Shown: positions 40,519-50,316, numbered from the stretch's first letter. The stretch: 64,000 nucleotides of DNA from SVTX01 sp045653805 (GCA_045653805.1 JAZOMF010000079.1:5601-69600), one strand, 5' to 3'. The notes: generated by a model from the letters alone, not told the origin. Translations and numbers: made by a program.

Positions 40519-41370
40519 ATGTTGAAAATAGAAGATATTCTGCAAAGCTTTTATGAAATATCGGGTATGGACATTGCCATAGTAAACAAAAAGAATAAAA
40601 TTATCGCAAGGCGCTATTCCGGTGCGCTTTATTGCTCTCATATACATAGATCTCCCAAATGTATGGAAATGTGCCTTGAATCTGACCGTTGCGGTATCAT
40701 AGCGGCGACAGATAAGAGGGACCTACACGTGTATAAATGCCCATTTGGAATTTATGAGGCACTGATGCCCATATATAAGAATGATGATATAGTTGCATAC
40801 ATTTTTGTGGGTATGGGGATCGAGGATAGTGAGGAAAGCTTTAAGCAGCTTATGAATTCGGTGCTGGATGTCTCACCGAATCTTAATAAAAAGCAGCTTG
40901 AAAGCAGTATTGGTAATCTGCCAAGATACTCCAAGGAAAAGCTCGAAGCATTTTCGATTTTACTGCCTATGATCGCCGAGTATATTGAGACAAATAACCT
41001 GCTTGTTGATAATGATATGACCATAGGTCAGCTGGTGAAATCATACGTGAAAAACAACCTTTCAAAAAAAATAACGCTTTCCGATCTTGCATGGAATCTC
41101 CATTGTAGCACCGTTACCATAACCGAGCATTTTAAGGACGAATTCGGCATAACAATAATGGAGTACGTTATGAAAAAACGCATGGAAAAGGCGGTGCGAT
41201 TGCTCTCAAACAGTGAGCTTTCCATCCACGAGGTTGCCGAAGAGTGCGGGTTTGGGGATGACGAATATTTCTCCAAATGCTTTAAAAAACACTATGGCTC
41301 AGCCCCGAAGCATTGGCGCCGACAGAAGCTTGGATTGCGAAAAAAAGAACAAATTGACGTCCAAAAATGA
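40519..41370 (+). CDS. AraC-family regulator with PocR sensory domain
   Basis: A 283-residue regulator. Residues about 1-165 are a PocR domain: LKIEDILQSFYEISGMDIAI, followed by a cysteine cluster (LYCSHIHRSPKCMEMCLESD, later VYKCPFGIYEALMPI) typical of this ligand-binding domain, which in some members senses small diols or hydrocarbons. Residues about 180-283 are the AraC DNA-binding domain (LSDLAWNLHCSTVTITEHFK, IHEVAEECGFGDDEYFSKCF, HYGSAPKHWR). ATG 40519 is chosen over 40480 because the promoter's start point is at about 40477 and GGGAG lies upstream. It precedes the dockerin/cohesin genes by 162 bases; control of them is possible but unproven. Confidence 0.85.
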   Translation: MLKIEDILQSFYEISGMDIAIVNKKNKIIARRYSGALYCSHIHRSPKCMEMCLESDRCGIIAATDKRDLHVYKCPFGIYEALMPIYKNDDIVAYIFVGMGIEDSEESFKQLMNSVLDVSPNLNKKQLESSIGNLPRYSKEKLEAFSILLPMIAEYIETNNLLVDNDMTIGQLVKSYVKNNLSKKITLSDLAWNLHCSTVTITEHFKDEFGITIMEYVMKKRMEKAVRLLSNSELSIHEVAEECGFGDDEYFSKCFKKHYGSAPKHWRRQKLGLRKKEQIDVQK

Positions 41371-41440
41371 TTATTTTGTTAACTAAATATTAGATATTGT
41401 AAATTTTATTGAATTTTTGCTTTGTATCACGATGATTGTA

Positions 41441-41469
41441 TTGACAAATCATATTATTAATGGTAAAAT
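41441..41469 (+). promoter_or_regulatory. Sigma-A promoter for the dockerin/cohesin unit
   Basis: TTGACA (41441-41446), 17-base spacer, TAAAAT (41464-41469), 64 bases ahead of the start codon of the large secreted protein. Confidence 0.82.
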
Positions 41470-41532
41470 TAATCGATAATATCTGCGAGCGCTATCGACT
41501 TGCGGATAAATATTTGTAATGGATGGTGTATT

Positions 41533-44500
41533 ATGAGAAAGCGACCTACAAAATTGTTATCTTTATTGATGACTGTAGCTATGGCTCTGCCAATTTTTTG
41601 CATCGGTACTCTGCCTGCTTTAGCAGAGGAGAGAATAGTCGATGTTGACGAAGCTAATACGGCGATTGTTGAAAATGCCAACTCACTGGCAAACGGTGTT
41701 CAGGCTTATTTCAAAGATCCCAGCAGAAATTATTTCATTGTTGAAAACCAGCAAATGAAATTCGAGTATAACCTCAGAGACCTCGAAGAATCTAAGAAAA
41801 TGCAGCTTGTATATCTCAAGGATAAGGCAGGCAACTCTTATATCGAGAATACCATGGATGCCTTTGTGGTTACGAAGGGCGGTGAAACGCTCTACGCTTC
41901 AAATTCTAACACCACAGCTTCTCCTAACCTCCATAGATTTGGTTATTACTACTACGATGCCAGAATGGAGGGTCAGAACTTTATCAGTGAAGAGATTAAT
42001 AACGGTAATGTTAAAAAAACGACAGCTCTGAAATTTGCTGTTAAAGAAGCAAAGGAAATTACTTACAATAATTCTTATTACGGTAAGGTTTCGGGTACGA
42101 TAGACAACACTGATGACCCCTATTTGCGCTTCCAAGCGAACTCTTCGTGGAATACGTATAAAGCCGATGATTATCAGTTTATTAGAATAACCATGTCCTC
42201 CGATGCTGCTATCACAGGCGGAAGCTTTTACTTTAGCGATACCGAAACCGACTTTGACGAGGGTAGAAGAGTTAATTTCTCCATAAGTGGTAATGGTGTT
42301 AGCGGCGATCAGATGGTGTATTACGTTCCCATGTATACCAATGCAAATTATAAGGGAACAATCCTCGGTCTCCGTCTTGACTTTAACGCAATCGAAAAGG
42401 GAGCAGAGTTTAAAATCACCAATCTTGAGGTTGTTCAGGTTAAAGACACAAGTAGCTACCCCTACGGTCTCTACGTTAACCGTGACTTCCTTGTTTACTC
42501 CGATAAGATGCACAGCTTTACTCAGTTCACCGCAACTCAGGAGTTGAATAACGTTGCTAAGGTTGGTGTTGAGGTCAAGATCCCCAAGACAGACGTTTTA
42601 GGATATGTTGTTAAGGCAGACGACACTCTTTATTATGACTCTCTCCCAGTAAGCGATTTGAGTAGCGCAGAGTACGTAGGCTTTATCATTGAGGGCGCAG
42701 GTGTGTTCGGTTATATTATGCCCGCAGATAATTCGGGTGGAAAGCTTACCGTTACCGATGACGGAGAGAATTACGTTATCTCTCAAACCCTTCCCCTTGA
42801 TAACAATACTATAAGTCCTTCCGAAGCCGGAACGAAGAACGGAAACGATATTTTCATGGGTCAGCGACTCTATACCGACGATAATTTCGACCTTGCAACC
42901 TTTATAACAGAAGCAGAAAACGAGAGAAATCCCATTCCTAAGGAAAACTTCATCGTTAGCGATGATTCTAACGGTACTTATGCAGGCTACGATGCAATTC
43001 GTGGTTGCTACAAATTTAATATCAATAGCTTCACCGGATTTGGTACTCCTTATTACTCTGCACAGAATAAGCAGTTCAAGATCAACTACACCATAATCGG
43101 TGAAGAGAATCAGGATAGAAATATCTGGGTCATGACCTACGGAACCGGCGGTTGTCTTGAATGTGCGGCAATCCTTGATGAAAATGAAATGATGATCCCC
43201 GTACCCCTCCAGGTTGGTAAAAACTTCAGTGAAGCCAACGGTGAGAGAAACAAGTTCAATTTTGACGACCCCACATACAGCGAAGTTATCTATCCTATGG
43301 ATATAAAGAAGGGATCTGAAAACGAGTACACTATTCTTAATATGTACCAGAACTGGGGTCAGTTCCCCATCAAGCAGCTCTCTTGGATCCAGTTTGACGC
43401 TCCTTACTATCACATCTCCACAGGTGTAAGTGAGTCTAACTGTATAACGCCTCTTTACAATATGGGTCAGGTCGCCACAAATAGCACACTCCCCGACTTC
43501 AGAGGAATGTCATCCCCCTTGTGGAGCAAAGATCCCCAGCATAATAGCTGCGGTAATCACAGATGGTTGATCTATACCGATGAAAGCGGAAAGAAATTTG
43601 CAACCGAAAGCACCGCAAATATCATTAACTCCTACGGTCCTAACTATGCCTCGGTAGATATGCACTATATTACCGACGACGGCAAGATCAAGGCAACCTA
43701 CACTCACATGGAGATGCCTCAGACCGACGAGAACAGAACCTATTATGAAATGAAGTTTGAGGTTCTTAAGGACGTTACCTTCACCGATTTCAAGAATCAG
43801 CTTCAGTTCTATTCAGTAAGATCTAATGACCCCACAGGTTACTATACTCGCCTCGGCTACCTTAACGACAAAAACGAAAGCACGGTAGTTGATGCAAAGA
43901 TAGAGGAAAGCGGTACGGCGCAGTACGTTCTTGGAGACAAGTGCCCTTACTTCTCCTATTTCGATATGGATAACGCTACCTCCCAGCATAACGAGCCTAA
44001 AGCAGCCGGTTACTCCAACGTAGCATTCCTCGTTTACAACTCCGAAATCAGCATTACCGGAGTGGATGAAACTCCTAACTTTATTATCACTGACCGCGGA
44101 GGTGAGATAGCTGTCTCCCTTGACCTTGACGGAGTTACCTTGATGGCGGGCGATAAGATCACCATTAACGCTATCCTCCTTCCTTGGGGAAGCCAGGAAA
44201 TGGAAGGTAGCTACGATACCATTCAGGATCAGAACGTTCGTGACGTAAGAAAGAACACTCTTCTTGATCCTATTACCGCAAAACCCACAGCAGACCCCAC
44301 CGTAACTAATGCTACTATAACTACCGAAAAGGTAGCGTCCGCATTCCTCCCCAGAGTTAAGACCACTAACGGCAAGGAAGCAGTATTTACCCTTTCGGGC
44401 GGCGAAAATAACCAGACCGTAAGAGTTGACGGTTTCAAAAAGCTTACCGACCCCAAGATCTACGAGCTTGTGAACGGTGCTTGGGTTGAATACAACGTAT

Positions 44501-45945
44501 GCTCCGCCCTTACTCCCGACGGAAACGGCGACGGATACAGCTACGACGGCTACGGCGTCTACTTCGATAGCGATAGCGAGACCCCCACCTACAGCTATAC
44601 CTTCGTTGTGGATATGACCGGAAACGTGGAAAGAACCTTTAAGGTAGTTGCATCCGAGGACTTCGACGGCTGGGATATCACCCTTGCCGACTTCCAGATC
44701 AACCAGGGAATGAACTTTATCGCAAGCGGTGAAAAGCTTTATGAGGCTTCTTTGAAATATAAGGATAACTTCGGCGGCATTGAGTCTAAAAACGAGAATG
44801 GTATTGATTACGTAAGATATACCAGTAATTCCTCTGGTGAGTCCTCTGTCTATCTTTTCAGTAGTGAAGGCTCTACCATAATTACCGGTAACTACATAGT
44901 AATGAAGTACCGAACCTATAATAAGCAAGCGGGTGAGCGTATTGAATTTCATACAAAAACCACCAGCACAGTTCCAAACAACACCTACTACTCCTTTATC
45001 GATCATAAAACAGATGGTGAGTGGCATGTTGTAGTTTTGGACATTAAACAGATGAAACCTGCTGACGAGAGCATTGTACCCGATGAAAACGACGGTACTC
45101 TTAGATCAAAGTTCCTTCGTGTTGATATCTTCAACTACGTGAAGAAAGTTCAGACTTTCGACGTGGCTTACATAGGAATGTGCGATAGCATCAGCGAGGT
45201 ATTCTCATATGATCCCAGCCTCACCGACACCAAGATCACACACATTACATCCACCCCAAAAGGAGCAGATGGAGTATACTACGATGATGGAAGAGATGTA
45301 ACTAAGAGTGATCTTGAAAGCGTTAATATATCGGTGAAAAAAGATACTGTAGCAGATATTAACGGTTCCTTTAGTGTACCGGTTCTCATCGAAAATAACA
45401 CCGACACCGGATTCTCTTACCTTGACATAATGCCTACATATGATAAGGATAAGTTTGTTTTCACGGGTTATACAATTGGCGACGTTGCCGACGAAGTGGA
45501 AATAATCGGAAACAGATTGATCTTTAAGAATACATCCGATATCATAAAAGATGGAACGCTTATAAATCTCAACTTCAAGCACAAGAGTGTCATGGAAATT
45601 GGTTCAACTGCTGAGTTCTCGGTTAAGGTTGTCGATGCAAATAATATCCAGGGCTATGGTGTCAATACTGTGATCGAATCCGGAGAAGTCACCTTTGTAA
45701 TACCTGACAGAGGTAACGTTGACGGCGATCCTGACAACAAAATAACCCTTGCTGATGTTATGTTGTTGAGAAAATATCTCACGGATAAGGATAGCGTGTA
45801 TATCGATGTAAATAATGCCGACGTAGATCTCGACGGAGATGTTGATGTCATCGACCTTATTCATATCCGTAAGTATATTGCGAATTATAATTTTGATGAT
45901 AATAAGCCCGAATATGATTTTCCCGGATATAACGTTGATGAATAA
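41533..45945 (+). CDS. Giant secreted protein with C-terminal cohesin-like and dockerin modules
   Basis: A 1470-residue protein. A signal peptide (RKRPTKLLSLLMTVAMALPI..., cleavage likely after LPALA) opens it. Residues ~35-1260 are of no recognised family: beta-rich, acid- and Asn/Tyr-rich, with DGNGDGYSYDG, a possible calcium loop. Residues ~1265-1388 are cohesin-like (SGSFSVPVLIENNTDTG-type strands, FVFTGYTIGDVAD). Residues ~1394-1460 are a type I dockerin with two calcium loops, DGDPDNKITLAD and DVDLDGDVDVID, each followed by a helix ending in RKY. The dockerin should bind a cohesin, probably that of the next gene. ATG 41533 is chosen because the signal peptide starts there. The catalytic or binding role of the main body is unknown. 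Confidence 0.85.
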   Translation: MRKRPTKLLSLLMTVAMALPIFCIGTLPALAEERIVDVDEANTAIVENANSLANGVQAYFKDPSRNYFIVENQQMKFEYNLRDLEESKKMQLVYLKDKAGNSYIENTMDAFVVTKGGETLYASNSNTTASPNLHRFGYYYYDARMEGQNFISEEINNGNVKKTTALKFAVKEAKEITYNNSYYGKVSGTIDNTDDPYLRFQANSSWNTYKADDYQFIRITMSSDAAITGGSFYFSDTETDFDEGRRVNFSISGNGVSGDQMVYYVPMYTNANYKGTILGLRLDFNAIEKGAEFKITNLEVVQVKDTSSYPYGLYVNRDFLVYSDKMHSFTQFTATQELNNVAKVGVEVKIPKTDVLGYVVKADDTLYYDSLPVSDLSSAEYVGFIIEGAGVFGYIMPADNSGGKLTVTDDGENYVISQTLPLDNNTISPSEAGTKNGNDIFMGQRLYTDDNFDLATFITEAENERNPIPKENFIVSDDSNGTYAGYDAIRGCYKFNINSFTGFGTPYYSAQNKQFKINYTIIGEENQDRNIWVMTYGTGGCLECAAILDENEMMIPVPLQVGKNFSEANGERNKFNFDDPTYSEVIYPMDIKKGSENEYTILNMYQNWGQFPIKQLSWIQFDAPYYHISTGVSESNCITPLYNMGQVATNSTLPDFRGMSSPLWSKDPQHNSCGNHRWLIYTDESGKKFATESTANIINSYGPNYASVDMHYITDDGKIKATYTHMEMPQTDENRTYYEMKFEVLKDVTFTDFKNQLQFYSVRSNDPTGYYTRLGYLNDKNESTVVDAKIEESGTAQYVLGDKCPYFSYFDMDNATSQHNEPKAAGYSNVAFLVYNSEISITGVDETPNFIITDRGGEIAVSLDLDGVTLMAGDKITINAILLPWGSQEMEGSYDTIQDQNVRDVRKNTLLDPITAKPTADPTVTNATITTEKVASAFLPRVKTTNGKEAVFTLSGGENNQTVRVDGFKKLTDPKIYELVNGAWVEYNVCSALTPDGNGDGYSYDGYGVYFDSDSETPTYSYTFVVDMTGNVERTFKVVASEDFDGWDITLADFQINQGMNFIASGEKLYEASLKYKDNFGGIESKNENGIDYVRYTSNSSGESSVYLFSSEGSTIITGNYIVMKYRTYNKQAGERIEFHTKTTSTVPNNTYYSFIDHKTDGEWHVVVLDIKQMKPADESIVPDENDGTLRSKFLRVDIFNYVKKVQTFDVAYIGMCDSISEVFSYDPSLTDTKITHITSTPKGADGVYYDDGRDVTKSDLESVNISVKKDTVADINGSFSVPVLIENNTDTGFSYLDIMPTYDKDKFVFTGYTIGDVADEVEIIGNRLIFKNTSDIIKDGTLINLNFKHKSVMEIGSTAEFSVKVVDANNIQGYGVNTVIESGEVTFVIPDRGNVDGDPDNKITLADVMLLRKYLTDKDSVYIDVNNADVDLDGDVDVIDLIHIRKYIANYNFDDNKPEYDFPGYNVDE

Positions 45946-45974
45946 CCACTATCGAATATAATTGGAGTTTCTAA

Positions 45975-46670
45975 ATGAAATTAAGTTTAAAAATAACGGT
46001 ATTTATGCTTTTGATTGCATTTATCCTGGCGAGCATTTGCCCCGCAATATCGGCATCTTCTGCTGATACTCTTTCCATTACCTCTGAGGAGGTAATGGCG
46101 GAGAGAGGAGATACCGTTGATGTTACCTTGGTTGTTACGCAGAATCCAGGAATCGTTGCATTACACTTAGATGTTGCTCAGGTTGAAGGATTTGAACTTT
46201 TAGAAGTAACAGTAGGAAACATCTTAACAATAATTACTGCAGATAAGAGCATTCTTCTGGAAAATTCCAGTGTTTCAAATAATAACACTGAAACAGGAAT
46301 TCTTCTTACCCTTAAATTCAAAATAAGTGAAAATGCTTGTGTAGGAAGAAATTACATTAACGTATCATCAATAAGTTGTTGTGATTCTACTCCTGAAGAC
46401 GTCAAAACCAGTATTTCGCCTATTGTTATCAATGTTAAAGAAGATTCCTCCGAGGAGTCATCATCTGAAGATACATCTGCACCTACTGTTGAGACTGAGC
46501 CCGCTACTGAATCAACCGATGAGCCCGCATCGGAAAGCGATACCGAGCCTGCTGTTCCTTCAGATACTCGTGTAGGATGGTTAGGCGGTTGCTTCGGTGA
46601 GATCGGCATCGGCGGAATGATCATTACCACACTTGTTGCAGGTGCTTGGTTCTTTAGAAAAAAGCACTAA
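45975..46670 (+). CDS. Membrane-anchored single-cohesin protein
   Basis: A 231-residue protein. Signal peptide at residues 1-~28 (KITVFMLLIAFILASICPAI). Residues ~32-155 are a cohesin-like beta-sandwich: MAERGDTVDVTLVVTQNPGI, ALHLDVAQVEGFELLEVTVG, TGILLTLKFKISENACVGRN. Residues ~156-205 are a Ser/Glu/Thr/Pro-rich spacer (SSEESSSEDTSAPTVETEP). The end has one hydrophobic segment (GIGGMIITTLVAGAWFF) and RKKH, which fixes it in the membrane. It lies 29 bases behind the dockerin protein gene in the same transcript, so it is the obvious anchor for that protein. TTGGAG precedes the ATG by 11 bases. A small anchoring scaffoldin would be the known analogue. Confidence 0.82.
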   Translation: MKLSLKITVFMLLIAFILASICPAISASSADTLSITSEEVMAERGDTVDVTLVVTQNPGIVALHLDVAQVEGFELLEVTVGNILTIITADKSILLENSSVSNNNTETGILLTLKFKISENACVGRNYINVSSISCCDSTPEDVKTSISPIVINVKEDSSEESSSEDTSAPTVETEPATESTDEPASESDTEPAVPSDTRVGWLGGCFGEIGIGGMIITTLVAGAWFFRKKH

Positions 46671-46689
46671 TAAAGTAAAATAAAGCTCT

Positions 46690-46734
46690 AACTCGTCCGC
46701 AAGCGGAGATACACCGCCTACGGACGAGTTTTTT
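46690..46734 (+). terminator. Intrinsic terminator of the dockerin/cohesin unit
   Basis: AACTCGTCCG (46690-46699) / CGGACGAGTT (46721-46730) with a GCGG...CCGC inner stem, then a T-run. Confidence 0.9.
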
Positions 46735-46754
46735 GTCTAAAATGAGTTTTGATA

Positions 46755-46783
46755 TTGACAAAGATAAATAATTATGATAAAAT
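46755..46783 (+). promoter_or_regulatory. Sigma-A promoter for the calcium/sodium exchanger gene
   Basis: TTGACA (46755-46760), 17-base spacer, TAAAAT (46778-46783), 33 bases ahead of the start codon. Confidence 0.82.
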
Positions 46784-46815
46784 AAGCGTAGTTTTATGTT
46801 TGGAGGAAAATATTG

Positions 46816-48045
46816 ATGATAGTATTCAATATCGTATTGTTTGCAATCGGTCTTTTCTTGCTCATCAAGGGCGGCGACTGGTTTGTTGACGGTTCGACGG
46901 GGGTTGCGAGAAAGTTCCGCATTCCCGAAATTCTTATAGGTGCAACTGTTGTATCCATTGGTACAACTCTGCCTGAGGTAATGGTTTCCGCAACTGCGGC
47001 ATCGCAGGGAAGTGGCTCTACCGCTTACGGTAATGCAATCGGCTCTATTATTTGTAATACCGCGCTTATAGCGGCGTTGACTATTGCCATCAAGCCTGCA
47101 AAGGCAGATAAAAAATCCTTGAGATTCCCGGTTATCTTCTTCTTTGGCGCAGCAGTTGTTTATGCTCTGATCGCATATTTCTTCGGTGAATTTTATCGTT
47201 GGACAGGAATTGTCCTGCTTGTCGGATTCATTGGATACATGGCGTTCCAGGTGGTTCAGGCTGTCAAGAGCATGAAGCCCCAGCCTAATGCAGACAACGT
47301 AATGGACGCACTCGATGATGAGGTAGAGGAAGAAAACCAAAGCACAAAGGGCGATTTTCTCGGCTTTATTCTTATCGGTATTTCTCTTATTGCCTCCCAG
47401 ATCATAGATGTTGCAGTTCGTCTCATTAACGGCACTCCTGCTATCGGTCAGCTTCCCGAGGAGGTAACCTTTGGCGCATTGATGAGTACCTATTTTGTTG
47501 TAGGCATCGTTGGTGTTATCCTGCTTGCAATCGGTCTTCTTAAGCTCTATACCAAAAACACCCTCGGTATACTCAATTCCAATATCGTCTACATGCTTTT
47601 CGGCGCTGTTGTTATTGCTGTTGGTGCAACCCTCTTGGTAGATAACGGAACTGTCATCGCAGAGGCACTCCACGTTCCCGAGACTGTTATAGCACTCACA
47701 TTCGTAGCACTTGGCACCTCGCTCCCCGAGCTTGTTACCGCAGTTACGGCGCTGGCAAAAGGACATAGTTCGTTGTCTCTCGGTAATATAATCGGTGCCA
47801 ATATTTTCAATCTTGTGCTTGTTAGTGGTGCGGCTATTACCATCAAGCCCTTTGACGTACCTGCAGAAAAGCTTATTAATGGTATGAACGCATCTCTGCT
47901 TATCGATGTTCCACTGGTATTTATCGCCATGGGTATCCTCACTATTCCTACACTTATCAGAGGCAAGCTTGCGCGCTGGCAGGGAATTTCTCTCCTTTGC
48001 ATCTATGCTGCATTCTGCGCAGTTCAGTTCCTGCCTATCGGATAA
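46816..48045 (+). CDS. Calcium/sodium antiporter (CaCA family, YrbG-like)
   Basis: A 409-residue membrane protein with about ten hydrophobic segments in two related halves. Each half has the family alpha-repeat: GATVVSIGTTLPEVMVSATA in the first and LTFVALGTSLPELVTAVTAL plus SLGNIIGANIFNLVLV in the second. The ion-binding glutamates are those in TLPE and SLPE. An acidic cytoplasmic loop (LDDEVEEENQST) separates the halves. It exchanges sodium for calcium across the cytoplasmic membrane. ATG 46816 has TGGAGGA ahead of it; a TTG one codon upstream is less likely. Single gene with its own promoter and terminator. Confidence 0.93.
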   Translation: MIVFNIVLFAIGLFLLIKGGDWFVDGSTGVARKFRIPEILIGATVVSIGTTLPEVMVSATAASQGSGSTAYGNAIGSIICNTALIAALTIAIKPAKADKKSLRFPVIFFFGAAVVYALIAYFFGEFYRWTGIVLLVGFIGYMAFQVVQAVKSMKPQPNADNVMDALDDEVEEENQSTKGDFLGFILIGISLIASQIIDVAVRLINGTPAIGQLPEEVTFGALMSTYFVVGIVGVILLAIGLLKLYTKNTLGILNSNIVYMLFGAVVIAVGATLLVDNGTVIAEALHVPETVIALTFVALGTSLPELVTAVTALAKGHSSLSLGNIIGANIFNLVLVSGAAITIKPFDVPAEKLINGMNASLLIDVPLVFIAMGILTIPTLIRGKLARWQGISLLCIYAAFCAVQFLPIG

Positions 48046-48063
48046 TTTGATTTTGGATAAAAC

Positions 48064-48097
48064 AAAAAAGCGACTCGACGAGTCGCCTTTTGTTTTT
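48064..48097. terminator. Bidirectional intrinsic terminator
   Basis: GCGACTCG-A-CGAGTCGC (48070-48086), flanked by an A-run (48064-48069) and a T-rich tail, between the exchanger gene and the converging protease gene. Confidence 0.8.
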
Positions 48098-48149
48098 AAC
48101 ACTTTTTGTAGGGAGAGCATTATCTCGCCTTTACTCTATATATTTGAAT

Positions 48150-48932
48150 TTATACAAATATGATCCAAATCAGCTTTGATACGATATGGCATCCGCCATG
48201 AGCAATCATCGCATAACGTAAACCGTATTTTCTGTATAACCAACCAAACAACAAGCCCACACCGCCATTCAGCAAAAAACATCTGAATACGATCATGGGG
48301 GATAGGCCCAACATTGTAGCTGTGGCAGGAAGATGCCCGGCGGCGAACAGAAGGGCAGCGATAATATTGGCAGTAATAAGAACCCACGTTGACGGGCGTA
48401 CGTTCTTTCTATCAAATATTTTCCACATAACGAATGCAACCAAAGACAACCAGAAAAGGCGAAGCATGACCTCTTCGATCACACCGCCATATAAGACAGA
48501 TGCGATCAAGTATGATATTGTTGGTTTTACAACGTATGAGTTCATGATAATTTCCGAGTATTTTCCAAAGAAAAGTACGTCGAATAAGATCAAAGCCATA
48601 CCACCGGTGATAGCAACCACAATAGAAGCGATCAGCGGCTTTTTTGTTATCTTTTTTTCATCCTTCCAAAGCCTGATCTTTTTGCCGAGCCAAATACCTG
48701 CCGCCCCTAAGAGAAAGCCGTATCCCGCTGCCTGCATTGCGGTAATAACGCCCATAATAATATCAGGAGGAAATCCTCCAAGGCCACTGGCAGCCAACTC
48801 ATCGAGAAGTTGCTGTTGCGTTTCCGGTGGATAACTGTCTAAGACATAAATACCTGTAAAGAAACCGCCAATGACACCTATGATTGCGAAAAACAAAATG
48901 GTTTTCCAGTATGATTTTATAAACCGTTTCAT
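48150..48932 (-). CDS. CPBP-family intramembrane metalloprotease
   Basis: A 260-residue protein with about seven hydrophobic segments. The three active-site boxes of the CPBP (Abi) family are visible: EEVMLRLFWLSLVAF (E-E-x3-R), LLFAAGHLPATA (F-x3-H), and MIAHGGCHIV (H near the end). The family includes CAAX-type proteases and bacteriocin self-immunity proteins. It is the third gene of an sdpR-sdpI operon, 6 bases behind sdpI, so a role in resistance to or processing of a peptide toxin is reasonable; no toxin gene is seen. GAGG is encoded in the sdpI end, so translation is likely coupled. Confidence 0.85.
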   Translation of the reverse strand: MKRFIKSYWKTILFFAIIGVIGGFFTGIYVLDSYPPETQQQLLDELAASGLGGFPPDIIMGVITAMQAAGYGFLLGAAGIWLGKKIRLWKDEKKITKKPLIASIVVAITGGMALILFDVLFFGKYSEIIMNSYVVKPTISYLIASVLYGGVIEEVMLRLFWLSLVAFVMWKIFDRKNVRPSTWVLITANIIAALLFAAGHLPATATMLGLSPMIVFRCFLLNGGVGLLFGWLYRKYGLRYAMIAHGGCHIVSKLIWIIFV

Positions 48933-48938
48933 AATTTA

Positions 48939-50033
48939 TTACTTTTCCTCAATGCAAGATACTATTTCATTGTAGAGTGCGGTGGTTTCGTCTGCGTTTT
49001 CAAGGGCTATAACTACAACTTGCTGGTCCTTGAGATGCAATACGATTGCGGGAGCTTTTCCGCGGTATGCGTAGCTGGTGTAATATCCAAGCTCGGAATT
49101 TTTGAAGCCGCCGAGGAGAAGCTTTGCAGAGTCAAAGCCGTTGATCTTACTACCTGAAACACCGTCCTCGTCAAGCTCGACGGAGGCAATATCGGAGTAA
49201 TTTACTGTCAGCTTGCCGCTGAAGGTGGAGCTTAAGGTGAAGCCATCATTACCTTTTGCAACATCGATCTTACCCGTGAACATTATGACCGCCAAGAAGA
49301 TGACCAGCGCCGCAATAAGGACTGCAACAGTTACCTTGCTTGCAGGCTTAGCGGATGCCGCTTTAACCTGCTCGTCTGTGATCTTTCCTTCATCTAACTG
49401 CTTTTTGTAGAGCCTGTAAGAATATACCATAGGAACAACGACTACTACAAGCAGGAGCGCGGGCAGGAAAATCATAAGATAAACGTCGGTGAAGAAAACG
49501 CCGAGAAGGGAAGCAAGACCGCAAATGACCCAAAGCTTGCCTGCGAAACGGTGGGTAGCCGTCCAGTTTTCTTCACTTGCCAAAGCCCACTTGATCTTGA
49601 TACCAAACGTGCGGTTAAGAGTGGATTTCGGCAATATATTACCGATAACTATCAAACCGATACCAATAAGAGGCGCTATGATAAGATTTACGTTAACCTC
49701 CATTCCAAAGGCGGTGGCGTAGATTATGCCGTTTACGTAAAGAGAAAGCACGGGCATTATCCAAAAGGTCGCATTTAAGATCTTGGGATTTTGATTTCTG
49801 GTCTTGTTGTCAAGGCAGGTAACAAGAATGCAGACCCAATTCATAATGAGCAGAATAATGGGCAGAGCAAATACCGCGATCGCCGTGCCTACGTATCCGT
49901 CAGGCTCTCCGCTGATACCCCAATGAATCGCCATCTGCTCGGGCAGCTTATCCCAAACTGTTACTCCGAAAATGATGGGGAGCAGGGTTATTAAGGATGA
50001 AATTATAAGCTTCCATTTATTCTTTCTTATCAT
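48939..50033 (-). CDS. SdpI-family immunity-type membrane protein with C-terminal extension
   Basis: A 364-residue protein. The N-terminal DUF1648 part (LPEQMAIHWGISGEPDGYVG) and the SdpI core (LPKSTLNRTFGIKIKWALAS, ENWTATHRFAGKLWVICGL) are clear, with about seven hydrophobic segments. In Bacillus subtilis SdpI gives immunity to the toxin SdpC and binds SdpR at the membrane when the toxin is present. After a charged part (KKQLDEGKITDEQVKAAS) there is one more membrane segment and a ~95-residue soluble end (VNYSDIASVELDEDGVSGSK, YRGKAPAIVLHLKDQQVVV) that looks like a bacterial PH-like domain, absent from short SdpI. It overlaps sdpR by 17 bases. Confidence 0.88.
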   Translation of the reverse strand: MIRKNKWKLIISSLITLLPIIFGVTVWDKLPEQMAIHWGISGEPDGYVGTAIAVFALPIILLIMNWVCILVTCLDNKTRNQNPKILNATFWIMPVLSLYVNGIIYATAFGMEVNVNLIIAPLIGIGLIVIGNILPKSTLNRTFGIKIKWALASEENWTATHRFAGKLWVICGLASLLGVFFTDVYLMIFLPALLLVVVVVPMVYSYRLYKKQLDEGKITDEQVKAASAKPASKVTVAVLIAALVIFLAVIMFTGKIDVAKGNDGFTLSSTFSGKLTVNYSDIASVELDEDGVSGSKINGFDSAKLLLGGFKNSELGYYTSYAYRGKAPAIVLHLKDQQVVVIALENADETTALYNEIVSCIEEK

Positions 50034-50301
50034 TACCGTTATCTCCTTTCAATGTTGCTATCCATAGCATTATGTCCTCGAGGACCGAGGTATTCAGCTC
50101 GTAGTAAATAAATTTACCCTCGCGTGTGTCACGGATAAGGTCGGCATCCTTCAGCACAGATAAATGCCGAGAGATGGCGGCTCCCGTAATATCAAAGTGC
50201 GCCACGATCGCGCCGGCAGAAAGCCTACCGCCTTTGAGCAGATCGAGAATTTCCCGCCTGACAGGATCGGATAACGCACGCAAAGTGTTTTGTATCGCCA
50301 C
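50017..50301 (-). CDS. SdpR-type ArsR-family autorepressor
   Basis: A 94-residue winged-helix repressor: LRALSDPVRREILDLLKGGR, LSAGAIVAHFDITGAAISRH and LIRDTREGKFIYYELNTSV match SdpR closely along its length. No ArsR metal-binding cysteines are present. In B. subtilis SdpR represses its own operon until SdpI captures it. GTG 50301 is chosen because GAGGAGG stands eight bases ahead, while the ATG at 50325 lies before that site and inside the operator. An inverted-repeat operator and a consensus promoter are directly upstream, so self-repression is strongly suggested. Confidence 0.9.
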   Translation of the reverse strand: MAIQNTLRALSDPVRREILDLLKGGRLSAGAIVAHFDITGAAISRHLSVLKDADLIRDTREGKFIYYELNTSVLEDIMLWIATLKGDNGNDKKE

Positions 50302-50316
50302 GTTTATAACCTCCTC

